In this document: positions 21,526 to 32,709 of the stretch, in pieces
Numbering within the stretch: the stretch's first letter is position 1
How the letters are laid out: the number at the start of each line of letters is the position of its first letter
NCBI GenBank assembly: GCA_027310665.1
Contig: DAIDAJ010000059.1
Coordinates: 1-55,324, forward strand
Direction: 5' to 3'
DNA from: Sideroxydans sp.
Lineage (GTDB): Bacteria > Pseudomonadota > Gammaproteobacteria > Burkholderiales > Gallionellaceae
Length of the DNA: 55,324 nt
Made by a program: the position numbers and the translations under genes
Notes under the pieces: model-generated
What the model was told of the DNA's origin: nothing
The model's database searches: none
What the model saw: the letters and a program-made list of their open reading frames with translations, nothing else

Positions 21526-22596
21526 TCATGCCGCCACTCCCGCCAACTCGGCGCAAACTTGCGCCACTTGCCGCGTCGCATCCGGTTTTGCCAGATTGCG
21601 CGCGGCTTGCGCCATCTCCAGCAGCTTTTCCCGGCTGAGCCCGCGCAACAGCTGCGCCAGCTTTTCCGCACTCAATTCCTTTTGCGGCAACAATATCGCC
21701 GCCCCTTGTTCGCTCAGGAACCTTGCGTTATGCGTCTGGTGGTCGTCCACTGCGATCGGCAGCGGAATCAGTACGCTGGCCACGCCGGCAGCCGCCAGCT
21801 CGGCGATGGTCAACGCACCGGCACGACAGATCAGCACATCGGCGTTAGCGTACTGCTTTGCCATGTCGTCGAGAAAAGGACGAATATCAGCCTTCACGCC
21901 AGCCTGGGCGTACAACTTCTGCACGACCTCAAGATGTTTCTTGCCCGTCTGGTGCAAGACGGCGGGGCGCTCTTGTTCAGTCAGCAAGGCCAGCGCTTTG
22001 GGCAACGCCTCGTTGAGTGCTTGCGCCCCCAGACTCCCGCCCACCACCAGCACATTCAACCTGCCATTGCGTGCTGCATATCGCGCAATCGGCTCAGGCA
22101 AAGCAGCGATATCTGCGCGCACCGGATTGCCGCACCATTCGGCGCGTTTCAGCACACCGGGGAATCCGCTCAGCACGCGTGCGGCGAGTTTTGCCAGCAC
22201 TTTGTTGCTCATGCCCGCGATCGAGTTCTGTTCGTGGATGACCAGCGGCCGGCGCAACATCGCCGCCATCAGACCGCCCGGCATGGTGATGTATCCGCCC
22301 ATGCCCAACACCACGTCGGGACGATAACTGAAGATCGCGACTGCGCTTTGCCCCAGCGCGCGCAGCAGGGTGAAGGGCAACGTCAACAAACGCAGCAAGC
22401 CTTTGCCCCGCACGCCCGTGAAGTTCACCCAGGCCACCGGATAGCCATGTTTGGGCACCAGCTCCGCTTCCATGCTGTTCGGTGCGCCCAGCCACACCAC
22501 GTTCCAGCCCTGCGCACGCAACGCATCGGCAACGGCAAGGCCAGGGTAGATGTGCCCTCCGGTTCCACCTGCCATGATGAGTATGGTGCGACTCAT
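21526..22596 (-). CDS. murG: UDP-GlcNAc:undecaprenyl-PP-MurNAc-pentapeptide GlcNAc transferase MurG
   Basis: MurG converts lipid I to lipid II on the inner face of the membrane. The product is 356 aa, of the GT28 family. The first glycine-rich loop is [19 protein letters not shown]. Further conserved blocks are [27 protein letters not shown] and the UDP-GlcNAc site [19 protein letters not shown]. The ATG start is standard. A gap of 142 bp, unusually long for this cluster, separates it from ftsW. Confidence 0.97.
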   Translation of the reverse strand: MSRTILIMAGGTGGHIYPGLAVADALRAQGWNVVWLGAPNSMEAELVPKHGYPVAWVNFTGVRGKGLLRLLTLPFTLLRALGQSAVAIFSYRPDVVLGMGGYITMPGGLMAAMLRRPLVIHEQNSIAGMSNKVLAKLAARVLSGFPGVLKRAEWCGNPVRADIAALPEPIARYAARNGRLNVLVVGGSLGAQALNEALPKALALLTEQERPAVLHQTGKKHLEVVQKLYAQAGVKADIRPFLDDMAKQYANADVLICRAGALTIAELAAAGVASVLIPLPIAVDDHQTHNARFLSEQGAAILLPQKELSAEKLAQLLRGLSREKLLEMAQAARNLAKPDATRQVAQVCAELAGVAA

Positions 22597-22738
22597 ACCG
22601 GCAACCCCCTTGCTACTCTTCTATTTTGGCTACGGCCGCCCCGCTGGGGCTTAACTTGCTGGCGCAAGTTAGCCTTCTCCGAAACCGCCGGACAGCATAG
22701 ATTTGTCCTTTGCTCAACGAGCATGTGTTGCCCAATAT
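22597..22738. other. ftsW-murG gap with small hairpins
   Basis: This 142-bp gap interrupts an otherwise overlapping gene run. It contains two short perfect stems: AACTTGC/GCAAGTT with a 4-base loop and GCCCC/GGGGC. Neither is followed by a T-run. No start or RBS other than that of murG is visible. It could be a decayed repeat or an mRNA-processing site. Confidence 0.4.
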
Positions 22739-23902
22739 TCATATTGGTAAACCTCGTGCGACCCGGCGGTTTTCATAATCGATCCGCAACAGCACCGCGA
22801 TCGCCACGCAGTTCACCACCACGCCGCTGCCACCGAAGCTCAGGAACGGCAGGGTGAGGCCCTTGGTCGGCAGGACGCCCATGTTCACGCCGATGTTGAT
22901 CATCGCCTGCACGCCGAGCCACACTGCGACGCCCTGCGCAACCAGCGCCGCAAACAGGCGTTCCGACATCGCCGCCTGCCGGCCGATGGTAAAGGCGCGC
23001 ACGATGAGCCAGCCGAACAGGAGAATGACGGCGCTCACGCCGACCAGTCCCAGCTCTTCAGCAGTCACGGCGAGCAGAAAGTCGGTGTGCGCTTCCGGCA
23101 GGTAGAATAATTTTTCGACACTTCCGCCCAGACCGACTCCCAGCCATTCGCCGCGCCCGAACGCGATCAAAGCATGGCTCAGTTGATAGCCCTTGCCGAA
23201 CGGATCGGACCACGGATCCATGAAACCGATGACGCGCTGCATGCGATAGGGGGAAGAGAGGATCAGCGCTGCGAACGCGAGCGGCAGCAACAGCACCAGT
23301 CCGCCGAATATCTTGAGATTGAAGCCGCCCAGCCAGAGCGTGCCCATCGCGATCGCGCAGATCACGACAAAGGCGCCCATGTCCGGCTCCAGCAGCAGCA
23401 ACGCACCGACCAACGCCATCACGCCGAACATCGGCAGGAAGGGCTGCAGCAGGTGATCCTTCACGGCGCCTTTGCGTACCGCGTAATCCGCCGCATACAG
23501 CACGGCGAACAGTTTCATCAGCTCTGACGGCTGCAGGTTGACTACGAATAACGACAGCCAGCGGCGGCTGCCGTTGACGGATTTGCCGACACCGGGGATC
23601 AGCACCAGCAACAGCAACACCACCCCGACCAGGAACAGATACGGCGCATACTTCTGCCACATCTGCGTCGGGATCTGGAATGCGACCACACCGGCCACCA
23701 CGCCCGCCAGGATGAAGATGGCGTGGCGCACCAGGTAATAAGTCGGTTGGTAGTTGGTGTACTTGCCGGCTTCGGCAGTCGCGATCGACGCCGAGTAGAC
23801 CATCACCAGGCCGATGGCGAGCAACGCGGTGACTATCCAGGTCAGCACGCTGTCGTATTCCGCCACGGTTCGGCGGGGCGCATTCAGTGTCGTGCCGAAC
23901 AT
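22739..23902 (-). CDS. ftsW: Septal peptidoglycan glycosyltransferase FtsW
   Basis: FtsW is the SEDS-family polymerase that works with FtsI (PBP3) at the septum. The product is 387 aa with about ten membrane helices. Family motifs include [20 protein letters not shown] (loop), [20 protein letters not shown] and [17 protein letters not shown], with [14 protein letters not shown] near the C-terminus. The start overlaps the murD stop by 19 bp. Confidence 0.97.
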   Translation of the reverse strand: MFGTTLNAPRRTVAEYDSVLTWIVTALLAIGLVMVYSASIATAEAGKYTNYQPTYYLVRHAIFILAGVVAGVVAFQIPTQMWQKYAPYLFLVGVVLLLLVLIPGVGKSVNGSRRWLSLFVVNLQPSELMKLFAVLYAADYAVRKGAVKDHLLQPFLPMFGVMALVGALLLLEPDMGAFVVICAIAMGTLWLGGFNLKIFGGLVLLLPLAFAALILSSPYRMQRVIGFMDPWSDPFGKGYQLSHALIAFGRGEWLGVGLGGSVEKLFYLPEAHTDFLLAVTAEELGLVGVSAVILLFGWLIVRAFTIGRQAAMSERLFAALVAQGVAVWLGVQAMINIGVNMGVLPTKGLTLPFLSFGGSGVVVNCVAIAVLLRIDYENRRVARGLPI

Positions 23903-25278
23903 GCCGCCCCCGTTTCCAGTTTCTTCACCGCCGCGATGAACACTTCGGCGCGATGCAGATAGTTCTTGTACATATCGAAGCTGGCGCAGGCAGGCGACAT
24001 CAGCACCGCATCGCCGTGCTGCGCGTTCGCTGCGGCAATACTCACCGCCTCATCCATATCGCGCGCTTTCAATATCGGTTTTCCGCATCCGGCGATGGCC
24101 CGCTCGATCAGCTGGGCATCGCGCCCGATCAAAACTGCGGCACGCGCGTGCCTTGCCACGGCATCCTTCAGCGGCGCGAAGTCCTGCCCTTTTCCGTCGC
24201 CGCCAAGAATGACTACCGCCGGCTTGCCCAGCCCCTTCAGCGCCGCCTCGGTTGCGCCGACGTTGGTGCCCTTGGAGTCATCGTAATAGGTGACGCCTTG
24301 TATTTCGGCGACCTTTTCCACACGGTGCGGCAACCCTTTGAAAGCGCGTAGCGCGTCGACCAGCGGAGCCAGCGGGATGTCGAGTGCGCGGCACAGTGCC
24401 AATGCCGCCAGCGCATTGGCCACGTTATGCAGACCGCTCACCTGCAATTCGTCGGCACGCATAATCTTCCGCCCGCCCTGGACCAGCCAGGTGATCGCGC
24501 CTTCACGGGTGATTCCCCAGTCCAGATCATTCGGCGGCGGATTCAGGCCAAAGCTTGCCTGTTTGCGCCCGGCGATGCGCATCGCACTGCTGCGCGCATC
24601 GTCGCGATTCAATACCTGTATGCCCCGACCATGGAAGATGCGCGCCTTGGCTGCGGCATAGGCATCCATGCTGTCGTAGCGGTCGAGATGGTCTTCGGTC
24701 ACGTTGAGCACTGCCGCCGCATCGGCATCCAGCGTACAGGTAGTCTCCAATTGGAAGCTGGAGAGTTCCAGCACCCACACCTGCGGCTGCCGGTCGCGGT
24801 CGCGCAAGGCATCCAGCACCGCGGGCGAAATATTGCCCGCCACTTGTGTATCCAGCCCGGCCGCCGCGCACATCGCGCCTACCATGCTGGTGGTGGTGGT
24901 CTTGCCATTGGCACCGGTGATGGCGATGACTTTGGTCGTGCGCCGGTAATCGTTGGTCGCGAGCTGCTGCGCCAGCAATTCGATATCGCCCTCGACCGGA
25001 ATGCCGCGCGCGATGGCGCGCTGCACGAACGGGTCGGCCATGGGCACGCCGGGACTGATGGCGATACGGTCGATTCCCTGCAACAGCTCGTCGCCGAACG
25101 GACCGCACCGTACATCGGCATGCGGCAACTCGCTCCGCAATATCGCGACACCGGGCGGGGCATTGCGGCTATCGGCCACGCGCAAGCGCGCAACCTTCCC
25201 GCCCAGGTAGCGAGCGAGCGACAGCCCGGTCTCACCTAGACCGAGTACCAAAACCGATTGTCTGCGCAGTTCGTTCAT
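23884..25278 (-). CDS. murD: UDP-N-acetylmuramoyl-L-alanine--D-glutamate ligase MurD
   Basis: MurD adds D-Glu to UDP-MurNAc-L-Ala. The product is 464 aa. The N-terminal Rossmann stretch is [19 protein letters not shown], the ATP loop [18 protein letters not shown] is near residue 115, and [17 protein letters not shown] lies in the C-terminal third. It lies 3 bp downstream of mraY in the conserved mraY-murD-ftsW order. Confidence 0.97.
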   Translation of the reverse strand: MNELRRQSVLVLGLGETGLSLARYLGGKVARLRVADSRNAPPGVAILRSELPHADVRCGPFGDELLQGIDRIAISPGVPMADPFVQRAIARGIPVEGDIELLAQQLATNDYRRTTKVIAITGANGKTTTTSMVGAMCAAAGLDTQVAGNISPAVLDALRDRDRQPQVWVLELSSFQLETTCTLDADAAAVLNVTEDHLDRYDSMDAYAAAKARIFHGRGIQVLNRDDARSSAMRIAGRKQASFGLNPPPNDLDWGITREGAITWLVQGGRKIMRADELQVSGLHNVANALAALALCRALDIPLAPLVDALRAFKGLPHRVEKVAEIQGVTYYDDSKGTNVGATEAALKGLGKPAVVILGGDGKGQDFAPLKDAVARHARAAVLIGRDAQLIERAIAGCGKPILKARDMDEAVSIAAANAQHGDAVLMSPACASFDMYKNYLHRAEVFIAAVKKLETGAACSARH

Positions 25279-25281
25279 TCT

Positions 25282-26385
25282 TTATCTGAGTTTCAATGTC
25301 GCCAATCCGATGAGCACCAACAGCATTGTGATAATCCAGAACCGGACAACGACCTGCGTCTCTTTCCATCCCTTTTGCTCGAAATGGTGATGCAGCGGCG
25401 CCATCAGCAGGATGCGCTTGCCGGTGCCGTATTTCCTTTTCGTGTATTTGAAGTAGGACACCTGCAGCATCACCGACACCGCTTCCACCACGATCACGCC
25501 GCCCATGATGAACAGCACCAGTTCCTGGCGGATGATGATCGCCACCGCGCCCAGCGCCGCGCCCAGTGCCAGCGCGCCGACGTCGCCCATGAACACTTCC
25601 GCCGGATAAGCGTTGAACCACAGGAAGGCCAGCCCGGCGCCGGATATCGCCGCACAGAAGACGGCCAGCTCACCCGCGCCAGGAATCGAGGGTTCGCCCA
25701 GATATTTCGAGAATTCGGCGTGGCCCGCGACGTAGGCGAAGACCGCAAGCGCTGCGGACACCATCACCGTTGGCATGATGGCCAGGCCGTCCAGGCCATC
25801 CGTCAGATTCACCGCATTGCTGCTGCCGACGATGACCAGATAGACCAGCACGATGAATCCCACCATGCCCAGCGGCAACACCAGATGTTTGAAGAACGGC
25901 ACGATCAATTCGGTGTGTGCGGGCAATGTCGCATGCGACCACAGGAAGATTCCGACCGAAAGCGCGATGAGCGACTGCCAGAACATTTTCGCTTTGGCAG
26001 ACAAGCCGTCCGGGTTGCGGTGCACCACTTTGCGATAGTCGTCGACCCAGCCGATGGCGCCGACGCCCAGCGTGGTGAGCAGCACGACCCATACATATGC
26101 GTTGTGCAGATCCCCCCACAACAAGGTAGTGATGGCGACCGAGGCAAGAATGAGCGCACCGCCCATGGTCGGCGTTCCTGCCTTGACCAGATGCGTTTGC
26201 GGCCCATCCGTACGCACGGATTGGCCGATCTTCATCGCGGTCAGCTTGCGGATCATCCACGGCCCGAGCATGAAGGAGATAAATAGCGCCGTCATGGCCG
26301 CCATCACCGCCCGCAGCGTAATGTAGTTGAACACGCTGAACGTGCGCACGTCCTGTGCCAGCCATTGCGCTAATGCGAGCAGCAT
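25282..26385 (-). CDS. mraY: Phospho-N-acetylmuramoyl-pentapeptide transferase MraY
   Basis: MraY makes lipid I from UDP-MurNAc-pentapeptide and undecaprenyl phosphate in the inner membrane. The product is 367 aa with about ten helices. Conserved loops are [35 protein letters not shown] (Asp-rich catalytic region) and [13 protein letters not shown]. It overlaps murF by 16 bp, an unusually large overlap that shows tight packing. Confidence 0.98.
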   Translation of the reverse strand: MLLALAQWLAQDVRTFSVFNYITLRAVMAAMTALFISFMLGPWMIRKLTAMKIGQSVRTDGPQTHLVKAGTPTMGGALILASVAITTLLWGDLHNAYVWVVLLTTLGVGAIGWVDDYRKVVHRNPDGLSAKAKMFWQSLIALSVGIFLWSHATLPAHTELIVPFFKHLVLPLGMVGFIVLVYLVIVGSSNAVNLTDGLDGLAIMPTVMVSAALAVFAYVAGHAEFSKYLGEPSIPGAGELAVFCAAISGAGLAFLWFNAYPAEVFMGDVGALALGAALGAVAIIIRQELVLFIMGGVIVVEAVSVMLQVSYFKYTKRKYGTGKRILLMAPLHHHFEQKGWKETQVVVRFWIITMLLVLIGLATLKLR

Positions 26386-27764
26386 GGTTCCCCCTTTTGC
26401 AGTGCAAGATGTTGCACCACCCGTTCCATCTTCATAAATCGCGAGCCTTTCACCAGCACGGTGGTCTGTGCATCCAATTCTTTATCCAGAGCGGCACAAA
26501 GCGCCTCGATGCCGGCGAAATGCCGCGCGCCCGCGCCAAATTCGCGAACCGCCTCTTCGCTCAATACCCCCAGGGCCAACAGTTGCTGGATGCCGAGTTC
26601 GCGTGCCGCGATGCCGATCTCCCGGTGGAACTTTGCGGCGTTTTCCCCGAGCTCCCCCATATCGCCCAGGACCAGGATGCGTTTTCCTGATGCATGGGCC
26701 AGCACTTCGATCGCGGCATGCACGGAGGCAGGATTCGCGTTATAGGTATCGTCGATCAGCATTGCGCCCTGCATGGCCTGTTTGCGCTGCAAACGCCCGG
26801 CCACTCCGCCGAATTTCCCAAGGGCTTCGGCGATTTTGGTCAGCGGCACTTTCAGCGCCAGCGCGGCTGACGCGGCGGCCAATGCATTGCGTGCGTTATG
26901 TTCTCCCGGCACCTGCAACGTGACGCGCAATTCGCCTGCCGGGGTGCGCGCATGCAAGCTCCCGCCGTAGCCGCTTGCCGTCCATTCGCCCTGGATCACT
27001 GCCGGATGTTCCAGCGCAAAATCGAGCACGCTGTGTTTCCCGGCAAGAGTGCGCCACAGCGGCGCGTATACGTCGTCGGCATTGATCACTGCCGTACCGG
27101 CATCGGCCAGGCCTGCGAATATTTCTCCCTTTGCGCGCGCCACACCTTCCACCGAACCGAGGCCTTGCAGATGCGCGCCGGCCGCATTGTTGACGACCGC
27201 CACATCGGGTATCGCGATGCGCGTGAGGTAATCGATCTCTTTCGGATGGTTCATGCCCATCTCGATCACCGCGTAGCGGTGATTCGCCCGCAATTTAAGC
27301 AGCGTGAGCGGCATGCCGATATCGTTGTTGAAATTGCCCTGGGTTGCCAGCACACTTTCTTCGCTGCCTGTATAGCCACGCAAAATCGCCGCCAGCATCT
27401 CTTTCACCGTGGTTTTTCCGTTGCTGCCGGTGATGGCAACGAGAGGGATGTCGAACTGTTTCCGCCAGTGTGCGGCGAGCCGACCGAGAGCCAGGCGCGT
27501 GTCGTCCACTACCAGGATTGGGGATTGAGGATCGAGGATGGCCCGAATTTGCTCGTAGCCTTGCGCGTTAACCATCGCTCCCACTGCACCGTTCTTCAGC
27601 GCATCGGCCACAAACTTCGCACCGTCGAAATTCTCTCCCTTGAGCGCGATGAACAGATCGCCCTGCACGATCGTGCGCGTATCGGTGGATACGGCGGCAA
27701 AACGCACATCCGCACCCATGCGCTGCGCATGTATTGCCCGGGCAGCTTGCGAGAGCAGCATCAT
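26370..27764 (-). CDS. murF: UDP-MurNAc-tripeptide--D-Ala-D-Ala ligase MurF
   Basis: MurF adds the D-Ala-D-Ala made by Ddl. The product is 464 aa. The ATP loop is [19 protein letters not shown] near residue 105, with [18 protein letters not shown] further on. The start is the ATG at 27764, which overlaps the murE TGA (ATGA); a second ATG follows immediately. A run of four heptamers (27513-27540) encodes ILDPQSPIL just before the conserved [13 protein letters not shown], so a repeat appears to have been absorbed into the linker. Confidence 0.97.
   Translation of the reverse strand: MMLLSQAARAIHAQRMGADVRFAAVSTDTRTIVQGDLFIALKGENFDGAKFVADALKNGAVGAMVNAQGYEQIRAILDPQSPILVVDDTRLALGRLAAHWRKQFDIPLVAITGSNGKTTVKEMLAAILRGYTGSEESVLATQGNFNNDIGMPLTLLKLRANHRYAVIEMGMNHPKEIDYLTRIAIPDVAVVNNAAGAHLQGLGSVEGVARAKGEIFAGLADAGTAVINADDVYAPLWRTLAGKHSVLDFALEHPAVIQGEWTASGYGGSLHARTPAGELRVTLQVPGEHNARNALAAASAALALKVPLTKIAEALGKFGGVAGRLQRKQAMQGAMLIDDTYNANPASVHAAIEVLAHASGKRILVLGDMGELGENAAKFHREIGIAARELGIQQLLALGVLSEEAVREFGAGARHFAGIEALCAALDKELDAQTTVLVKGSRFMKMERVVQHLALQKGEPCCSH
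27513..27540. repeat. Four GGATNG-type heptamers inside murF
   Basis: AGGATTG, GGGATTG, AGGATCG and AGGATGG follow directly. They are of the same type as the repeats in murB and between ftsZ and lpxC. They are read as protein in murF, near residues 76-84. Confidence 0.7.
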
Positions 27765-29284
27765 AGCCAACGCTCCTCGGGTGTCCACATGCTCAGCGCG
27801 CGATGCGCGATCTCGCTGTCGGAAAACGGCTTGCGCTCTCCCCTGATCTCCTGGTAGTCCTCGTGTCCCTTGCCCGCAAGCAGTACGGTGTCGTTGAGCT
27901 GCGCCTTACCGATGGCGAACGCGACTGCCTTGGCGCGGTCTTCGATCACCTGAAAGTCTCCCTGCATGCCCGCGATGATGGCATTGATGATCTCGTGCGG
28001 ATCCTCGTTGCGCGGATTGTCGTTGGTAACGATGCGCACGTCGGCGAATTTCGATGCCACCGTTCCCATCATCGGGCGCTTGCCGCGGTCCCGGTCGCCT
28101 CCGCAGCCGAAGACGCAAATGACTCTGCCGCCCGCCGGTTCGGTCACCTCGCGCAATGTGTTCAATACTTTTTCCAGGGCATCCGGCGTATGGGCGTAGT
28201 CCACCACGACGGTGGGCGTGTCCTTGCCTCCCAGAGTCTGCATTCGTCCCGCCACGGCTTTTTGCGATCCGAGTTCGCGTACCGCATCGTCGATATCGAC
28301 TTCGCTGACCAGCAGCACCGCCAGCGCACCCAGCAGATTGGATGCGTTGAAGCGGCCGAGCAGTTTGCTTTGCATTGCCGCCGCACCCCAGCTGGTATGT
28401 AACTGGAGCGTCAGCCCCTGCGCATCCATCTGCGTGAGCGTGCCGTATACCATGCGAATGCCCAGACGTTCCGCGAGATCCAGCGACTCACGGGTCAGCC
28501 CGTATCCGACCACTTCCACGGGCTTGTCCTGGAGCTGCCCGGCCAATTCGGCTCCAAAGGCATCATCCAGATTGAGCACGGCATGCTTGAGGTTCTCCCA
28601 GTCGAACAGGCGGCGCTTCGCCGCGGCATAGCTTTGCATGTCTCCGTGGAAGTCCAGATGGTCGCGGGTCAGATTGGTGAGCAACGCGAGATCGAAGTTC
28701 ACGCCATTTACGCGCCCCTGCGCCAGTGCGTGCGAGGACACTTCCATCGCGACCGTCTTCGCGTCCTGGCGCTCATACTCTGCCAGAAGGGCATGCACGA
28801 TCAGCGCGTCCGGCGTGGTGTTCGCGGTTGCCTGCAATGCCCCGGGAAATCCGTTGCCCAGAGTGCCCAGCACCGCACCTTTGCGACCCAGGGCCGTATA
28901 TGCCCTGGCCAGCCAATGACTGATGGATGTCTTGCCGTTGGTGCCGGTAACGCCGACCATCCACAGTTTCCGCGACGGATGCCCATAGACACGGTCCGCG
29001 ATCAGCCCCGCCCGATGGCGCAGGTCGTGCACCGCCAGGTTGGGCACGTGCCACTCGCTGTTCCATGTGAATTCCTGCGCCTCCCAGATCACCGCGTTCG
29101 CGCCCCGCTCAATGGCTTGCGCGATGAAGTTGCGTCCATCCGCCTGCATGCCGCGATAGGCGACAAAGGTATCGCCTTGTTGCACGGAGCGGCTGTCGGA
29201 GGTCAGTCGCGTGATACTTATCCCGAGCGCATCCAGGTCGTCGATGCGAAAGTTTGTCCTGGGCATGATCGAAGTAGCGCTCAT
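27761..29284 (-). CDS. murE: UDP-MurNAc-L-Ala-D-Glu--meso-diaminopimelate ligase MurE
   Basis: MurE adds the third residue of the stem peptide. The product is 507 aa. The ATP loop is GVTGTNGKTSISHWLARAY. The substrate-recognition motif is DNPRNEDP, which is the meso-diaminopimelate type, not the lysine type; this agrees with a Gram-negative host. It overlaps ftsI by 4 bp at the start and murF by 4 bp at the end. Confidence 0.97.
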   Translation of the reverse strand: MSATSIMPRTNFRIDDLDALGISITRLTSDSRSVQQGDTFVAYRGMQADGRNFIAQAIERGANAVIWEAQEFTWNSEWHVPNLAVHDLRHRAGLIADRVYGHPSRKLWMVGVTGTNGKTSISHWLARAYTALGRKGAVLGTLGNGFPGALQATANTTPDALIVHALLAEYERQDAKTVAMEVSSHALAQGRVNGVNFDLALLTNLTRDHLDFHGDMQSYAAAKRRLFDWENLKHAVLNLDDAFGAELAGQLQDKPVEVVGYGLTRESLDLAERLGIRMVYGTLTQMDAQGLTLQLHTSWGAAAMQSKLLGRFNASNLLGALAVLLVSEVDIDDAVRELGSQKAVAGRMQTLGGKDTPTVVVDYAHTPDALEKVLNTLREVTEPAGGRVICVFGCGGDRDRGKRPMMGTVASKFADVRIVTNDNPRNEDPHEIINAIIAGMQGDFQVIEDRAKAVAFAIGKAQLNDTVLLAGKGHEDYQEIRGERKPFSDSEIAHRALSMWTPEERWL

Positions 29285-31017
29285 ACTTCCTCCGGGACCA
29301 AATCTGCAGGAGTCGGCTTCATCACGTTATCCAAAGGCGCGTCGTTCGGCACACCGAGCATGCGCAAAGCTGCTCCCATTACATTGCTGAATACCGGTGC
29401 AGCCACCTGGCCTCCGTAGTAATCCCTTCCGCTGGGCTCATTGACCATCACCGCGACGATCAAGCGCGGAGCGGATGCCGGCGCCAGGCCAACGAACGAC
29501 GCCACATACCGGTCGACATACTTTCCATTCTCAAGCTTGTGTGCCGTGCCTGTCTTGCCAGCCACGCGGTAGCCGGTAATCTGCGCCAGAGGAGCGGTTC
29601 CGCCCGGCTTGACCACCATCTCCAGCATGTTGCGCACTTCCTGCGCAGTGACATCCGAAAACACTTTGACGCCGACAGTTGGTGTTTCTTGTTTGAGCAG
29701 GGTGATCGATTTCAATTCGCCGTTGTTGGCGAACACCGTATATGCGCGTGCTAACTGCAAAAGATTCACCGAGATGCCGTTTCCGTACGACATGGTCGCC
29801 TGCTCGATGGGGCGCCAGGTTTTGTAATCCCGCAACTTGCCATCGGCCTCACCGGGAAATTCACTCCCGGTCTGCGATCCAAAGCCGCTCTCGCTAAATC
29901 CGCGCCACAAGGTTTCGGGCGGCAAACTTAGCGCAATCTTTGCAGTGCCGACATTGCTGGATTTCTGGATGACCTGCGCCACCGTCAACGAACGTTCGGG
30001 GTGCGTATCGTGGATCGTGCGTCCGTTTACGGTTAACACGCCCCCTTCTGTATTGATGACCGTCCCGGGTTTGATCTTTCCCGCATCCAGTGCCGTTGCA
30101 ATAGTGAACGGCTTCATGGTGGAACCCGGCTCGTACTCATCGGTGACCGCGTGGTTGCGGAGGACCGATACATTCGGCTTGTCACGATTGTTGGGATTGT
30201 ATGAAGGCCAGTTTGCCAGCGCCAACACCTCGCCAGTCCTGGCATCCAGAACAACGATAGAGCCACTCCTGGCTTTGCTTTTTTCAACTGCCTGTTTGAT
30301 CTCGCGATAAGCCAGTGACTGTATCTTGCTGTCGATACTCAGCGTGACGTCGCCGCCGGCCTTGGGTGCCCGCAAACTTGCCACGTCTTCCACGATGTAA
30401 CCCCGCCGGTCTTTGATGACTTGCTGGCTGCCCGCTTTGCCGCCGAGGCGCCCCTGCAGCGCAAGTTCGATGCCTTCCTGCCCGTTGTCATCCACGTCGG
30501 TAAAGCCGATAAGATGCGATGTAACTTCGCCTCCCGGGTAATAGCGGCGGTATTCGCGCTGCAACGAAACTCCCGGTATCTCCAGTTTGACCACCTTTGC
30601 CGCCTGCTCCGGCGGCAATTGGCGCTTGAGATATACGAACTCGCGCGATGTGTCGGCGAGCTTGCTTTTCATCTCCTGGGGCGAAATGCCGACAATCTGT
30701 GCAAGTTGGCCTATCTGAGCCGGGGATACTTCGACATCGCTCGGGCTTGCCCAAACAGACTCCACCGGCGTGCTCACTGCCAGCGGCTCGCCGTTACGAT
30801 CCGTGATCATGCCCCGATGTGCGTGGATTTCCACAACGCGCCCATAGCGTGCATCGCCTTTTTGTTGCAAAAATCCGTTATGGATTCCTTGCAAGTAGAC
30901 CGCCCGAACCAGCAAGGATGTCAGGCCCGCCAGCAGCAGCACAAACAGGACACGCGATCGCCACGCAGGCAATGCGATCTGTCCGGAGGTCTGTATGGTC
31001 GTCGTCGCGTAATTCAT
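29281..31017 (-). CDS. ftsI: Septal transpeptidase FtsI (PBP3)
   Basis: FtsI cross-links septal peptidoglycan. The product is 578 aa with one membrane helix (about residues 20-42), a dimerisation domain and a C-terminal transpeptidase. Active-site motifs are EPGSTMKPFTIA (SxxK, catalytic Ser), QKSSNVGTA (SxN) and AGKTGTAHKLENG (KTG). I take the ATG at 31017, which overlaps the ftsL stop (ATGA). In-frame upstream codons run antiparallel in sense through ftsL and give an arginine-rich unnatural N-terminus. Confidence 0.97.
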   Translation of the reverse strand: MNYATTTIQTSGQIALPAWRSRVLFVLLLAGLTSLLVRAVYLQGIHNGFLQQKGDARYGRVVEIHAHRGMITDRNGEPLAVSTPVESVWASPSDVEVSPAQIGQLAQIVGISPQEMKSKLADTSREFVYLKRQLPPEQAAKVVKLEIPGVSLQREYRRYYPGGEVTSHLIGFTDVDDNGQEGIELALQGRLGGKAGSQQVIKDRRGYIVEDVASLRAPKAGGDVTLSIDSKIQSLAYREIKQAVEKSKARSGSIVVLDARTGEVLALANWPSYNPNNRDKPNVSVLRNHAVTDEYEPGSTMKPFTIATALDAGKIKPGTVINTEGGVLTVNGRTIHDTHPERSLTVAQVIQKSSNVGTAKIALSLPPETLWRGFSESGFGSQTGSEFPGEADGKLRDYKTWRPIEQATMSYGNGISVNLLQLARAYTVFANNGELKSITLLKQETPTVGVKVFSDVTAQEVRNMLEMVVKPGGTAPLAQITGYRVAGKTGTAHKLENGKYVDRYVASFVGLAPASAPRLIVAVMVNEPSGRDYYGGQVAAPVFSNVMGAALRMLGVPNDAPLDNVMKPTPADLVPEEV

Positions 31018-31298
31018 GGTTGCGTCATTACGCCGGTATCGGAACGGATATAGCGAATCTGCCCGGACTGCGGCATATGCATCTGCAACTGACTGGCGGC
31101 GAGTTTTTCCACGCGCGCGGGCATCGCCAACGTACCTTGCTCCAGCTGCAACTGCCCCCACTCCACATCCATCTGCTGCGCCCTGTCCTTTTCCTTCTGC
31201 AATTCGACAAACAATTTGCGTGCCTTGTGTTGGGAGGTCACTACTCCTAACGCGCACGCTATGACAAGGCAAAGCAGCAGGATGTTCAGCCTAGCCAC
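31014..31298 (-). CDS. ftsL: Cell division protein FtsL
   Basis: FtsL is a small bitopic protein of the FtsQLB complex. The product is 94 aa with one helix (about residues 5-22) followed by a periplasmic coiled coil with leucine-type spacing ([19 protein letters not shown]). The start overlaps rsmH by 8 bp, and the stop overlaps ftsI. Sequence identity between FtsL proteins is low, so position and topology carry the call. Confidence 0.93.
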   Translation of the reverse strand: MARLNILLLCLVIACALGVVTSQHKARKLFVELQKEKDRAQQMDVEWGQLQLEQGTLAMPARVEKLAASQLQMHMPQSGQIRYIRSDTGVMTQP

Positions 31299-32223
31299 CC
31301 AACCGCTCCGCTATTCTCAATACCGCACTGCGCGCACGCGGATTCGCCGCCACTTCCGCTTCCGATGCGCGGATGGGCTTGCCCACCACGCGCACTTTGC
31401 CTTGCGGCACTTCGGCAGCACGGATCGGTACTCCCTTGGGCAATTTGTCGCCCTCGGCCATTTCACGCATGAAGCGCTTGACCATGCGGTCCTCCAGCGA
31501 ATGAAAACTGATCACCGCCATACGTCCGCCGGCTTTCAGGTGATCCACACACTGCGGCAACACGCTCTCGAGTTCTTCGAGCTCGCGGTTGATATAAATC
31601 CGTACAGCCTGAAAGGTGCGCGTAGCCGGATTTTTGCCGGGCTCGCGCGTGTGTACACACTGCGCGACGATGTCGCTGAGCTGTTTCGTGGTGAGGATTT
31701 CCCGTTCCTGGCGCGCAGCAACAATCGCCCTTGCAATCTGCCTAGCAAACCGTTCTTCGCCGTAATCACGTATCACCTCCGCGAGTTCACCCTCTTCTGC
31801 CGCAGCCAGCCACTCTGCAGCTGTCTCCCCCCTGCTGGTATCCATGCGCATGTCCAGCGGCGCATCGAAGCGAAAACTGAAACCGCGCTGCTCATCGTCC
31901 AGTTGCGGCGACGACACACCCAGATCCAGCAACACGCCATCTACCCTGTCGATGCCGAGCCTGCCAAGTGCCGCACCCATATGCTCGAATCCGCTGTGTT
32001 CCAGCCGGAAGCGCTCATCACTGATCGCGCGTCCCGCCGCTACCGCAGCGGGATCTTTATCCAGCGCGATCAACCTGCCGCGCGCGCCCAGCTTTTCCAA
32101 TATCAAACGGCTGTGTCCGCCCCGCCCGAACGTGCCATCCACATAGATTCCGTCCGCCTTCACCTGCAATGCTTCAACTGCTTCGTTCAACAGGACGGTC
32201 GCGTGAGCCATACCCTGGCTCAC
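31291..32223 (-). CDS. rsmH: 16S rRNA (cytosine-1402-N4)-methyltransferase RsmH
   Basis: RsmH methylates C1402 in the decoding centre of 16S rRNA. The product is 310 aa. Conserved motifs are [15 protein letters not shown] (SAM binding), [23 protein letters not shown] and [15 protein letters not shown] prefer the GTG at 32223, because it overlaps the mraZ stop (GTGA), has GGAAGG upstream and places the conserved TVLLNEAV at residue 9 as in E. coli. The ATG at 32211 is the alternative. Confidence 0.95.
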   Translation of the reverse strand: MSQGMAHATVLLNEAVEALQVKADGIYVDGTFGRGGHSRLILEKLGARGRLIALDKDPAAVAAGRAISDERFRLEHSGFEHMGAALGRLGIDRVDGVLLDLGVSSPQLDDEQRGFSFRFDAPLDMRMDTSRGETAAEWLAAAEEGELAEVIRDYGEERFARQIARAIVAARQEREILTTKQLSDIVAQCVHTREPGKNPATRTFQAVRIYINRELEELESVLPQCVDHLKAGGRMAVISFHSLEDRMVKRFMREMAEGDKLPKGVPIRAAEVPQGKVRVVGKPIRASEAEVAANPRARSAVLRIAERLGG

Positions 32224-32666
32224 AAAGTAAACCCTTCCAGTTCGGGCGGCAGGTTGTCCGAGGTGAAACCCGTCATCTTCTCGTTCTGCGCCTGCCAGCG
32301 CGCCTCGTCCCACAACTCGAATTTATTGCCCTGCCCAACCAGCATCACATGCTTGTCCAGCACCGCGAACGAACGCAGCGTGGGCGACACCAGCACGCGA
32401 CCTGCAGCATCCATCACCGAATCCTCTGCATGACCCACCAAAAAGCGTTGCAGTGCGCGAATGCGCGGATCGAAAGCAGACAGCTTCATCAGCTTTTCGC
32501 GTATGGGCTGCCATTCGGGTTGCGGATAGACCAACAGACAACCGTCGGCATCGGCAGTCAGCACAAGCTGGCCCGCACAATGCGCAAGCAGCATGTCGCG
32601 ATACCGCGCCGGTATCGCGAGCCTGCCCTTGCTGTCCAGATTAAGTTGTGTCGCTCCCTGAAACAT
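32220..32666 (-). CDS. mraZ: Transcriptional regulator MraZ
   Basis: MraZ is a SpoVT/AbrB-type DNA-binding protein that represses its own dcw operon. The product is 148 aa with two MraZ repeats: [16 protein letters not shown] near residue 10 and [15 protein letters not shown] near residue 82. It is the first gene of the cluster, and its start lies just downstream of four GTGG boxes. Confidence 0.97.
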   Translation of the reverse strand: MFQGATQLNLDSKGRLAIPARYRDMLLAHCAGQLVLTADADGCLLVYPQPEWQPIREKLMKLSAFDPRIRALQRFLVGHAEDSVMDAAGRVLVSPTLRSFAVLDKHVMLVGQGNKFELWDEARWQAQNEKMTGFTSDNLPPELEGFTL

Positions 32667-32675
32667 CCCGATTTC

Positions 32676-32709
32676 CCACCTTTACCCACTTTTTACCACT
32701 TACAGCCAC
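32676..32709 (-). promoter_or_regulatory. MraZ operator: four GTGG boxes with 10-bp spacing
   Basis: Read on the minus strand, GTGGC, GTGGT, GTGGG and GTGGG begin at 32709, 32699, 32689 and 32679, exactly ten bases apart. This matches the known MraZ-binding pattern of regularly spaced repeats. The boxes cover the end of the -10 element and the 5' untranslated region of mraZ, as expected for autorepression. Confidence 0.85.
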
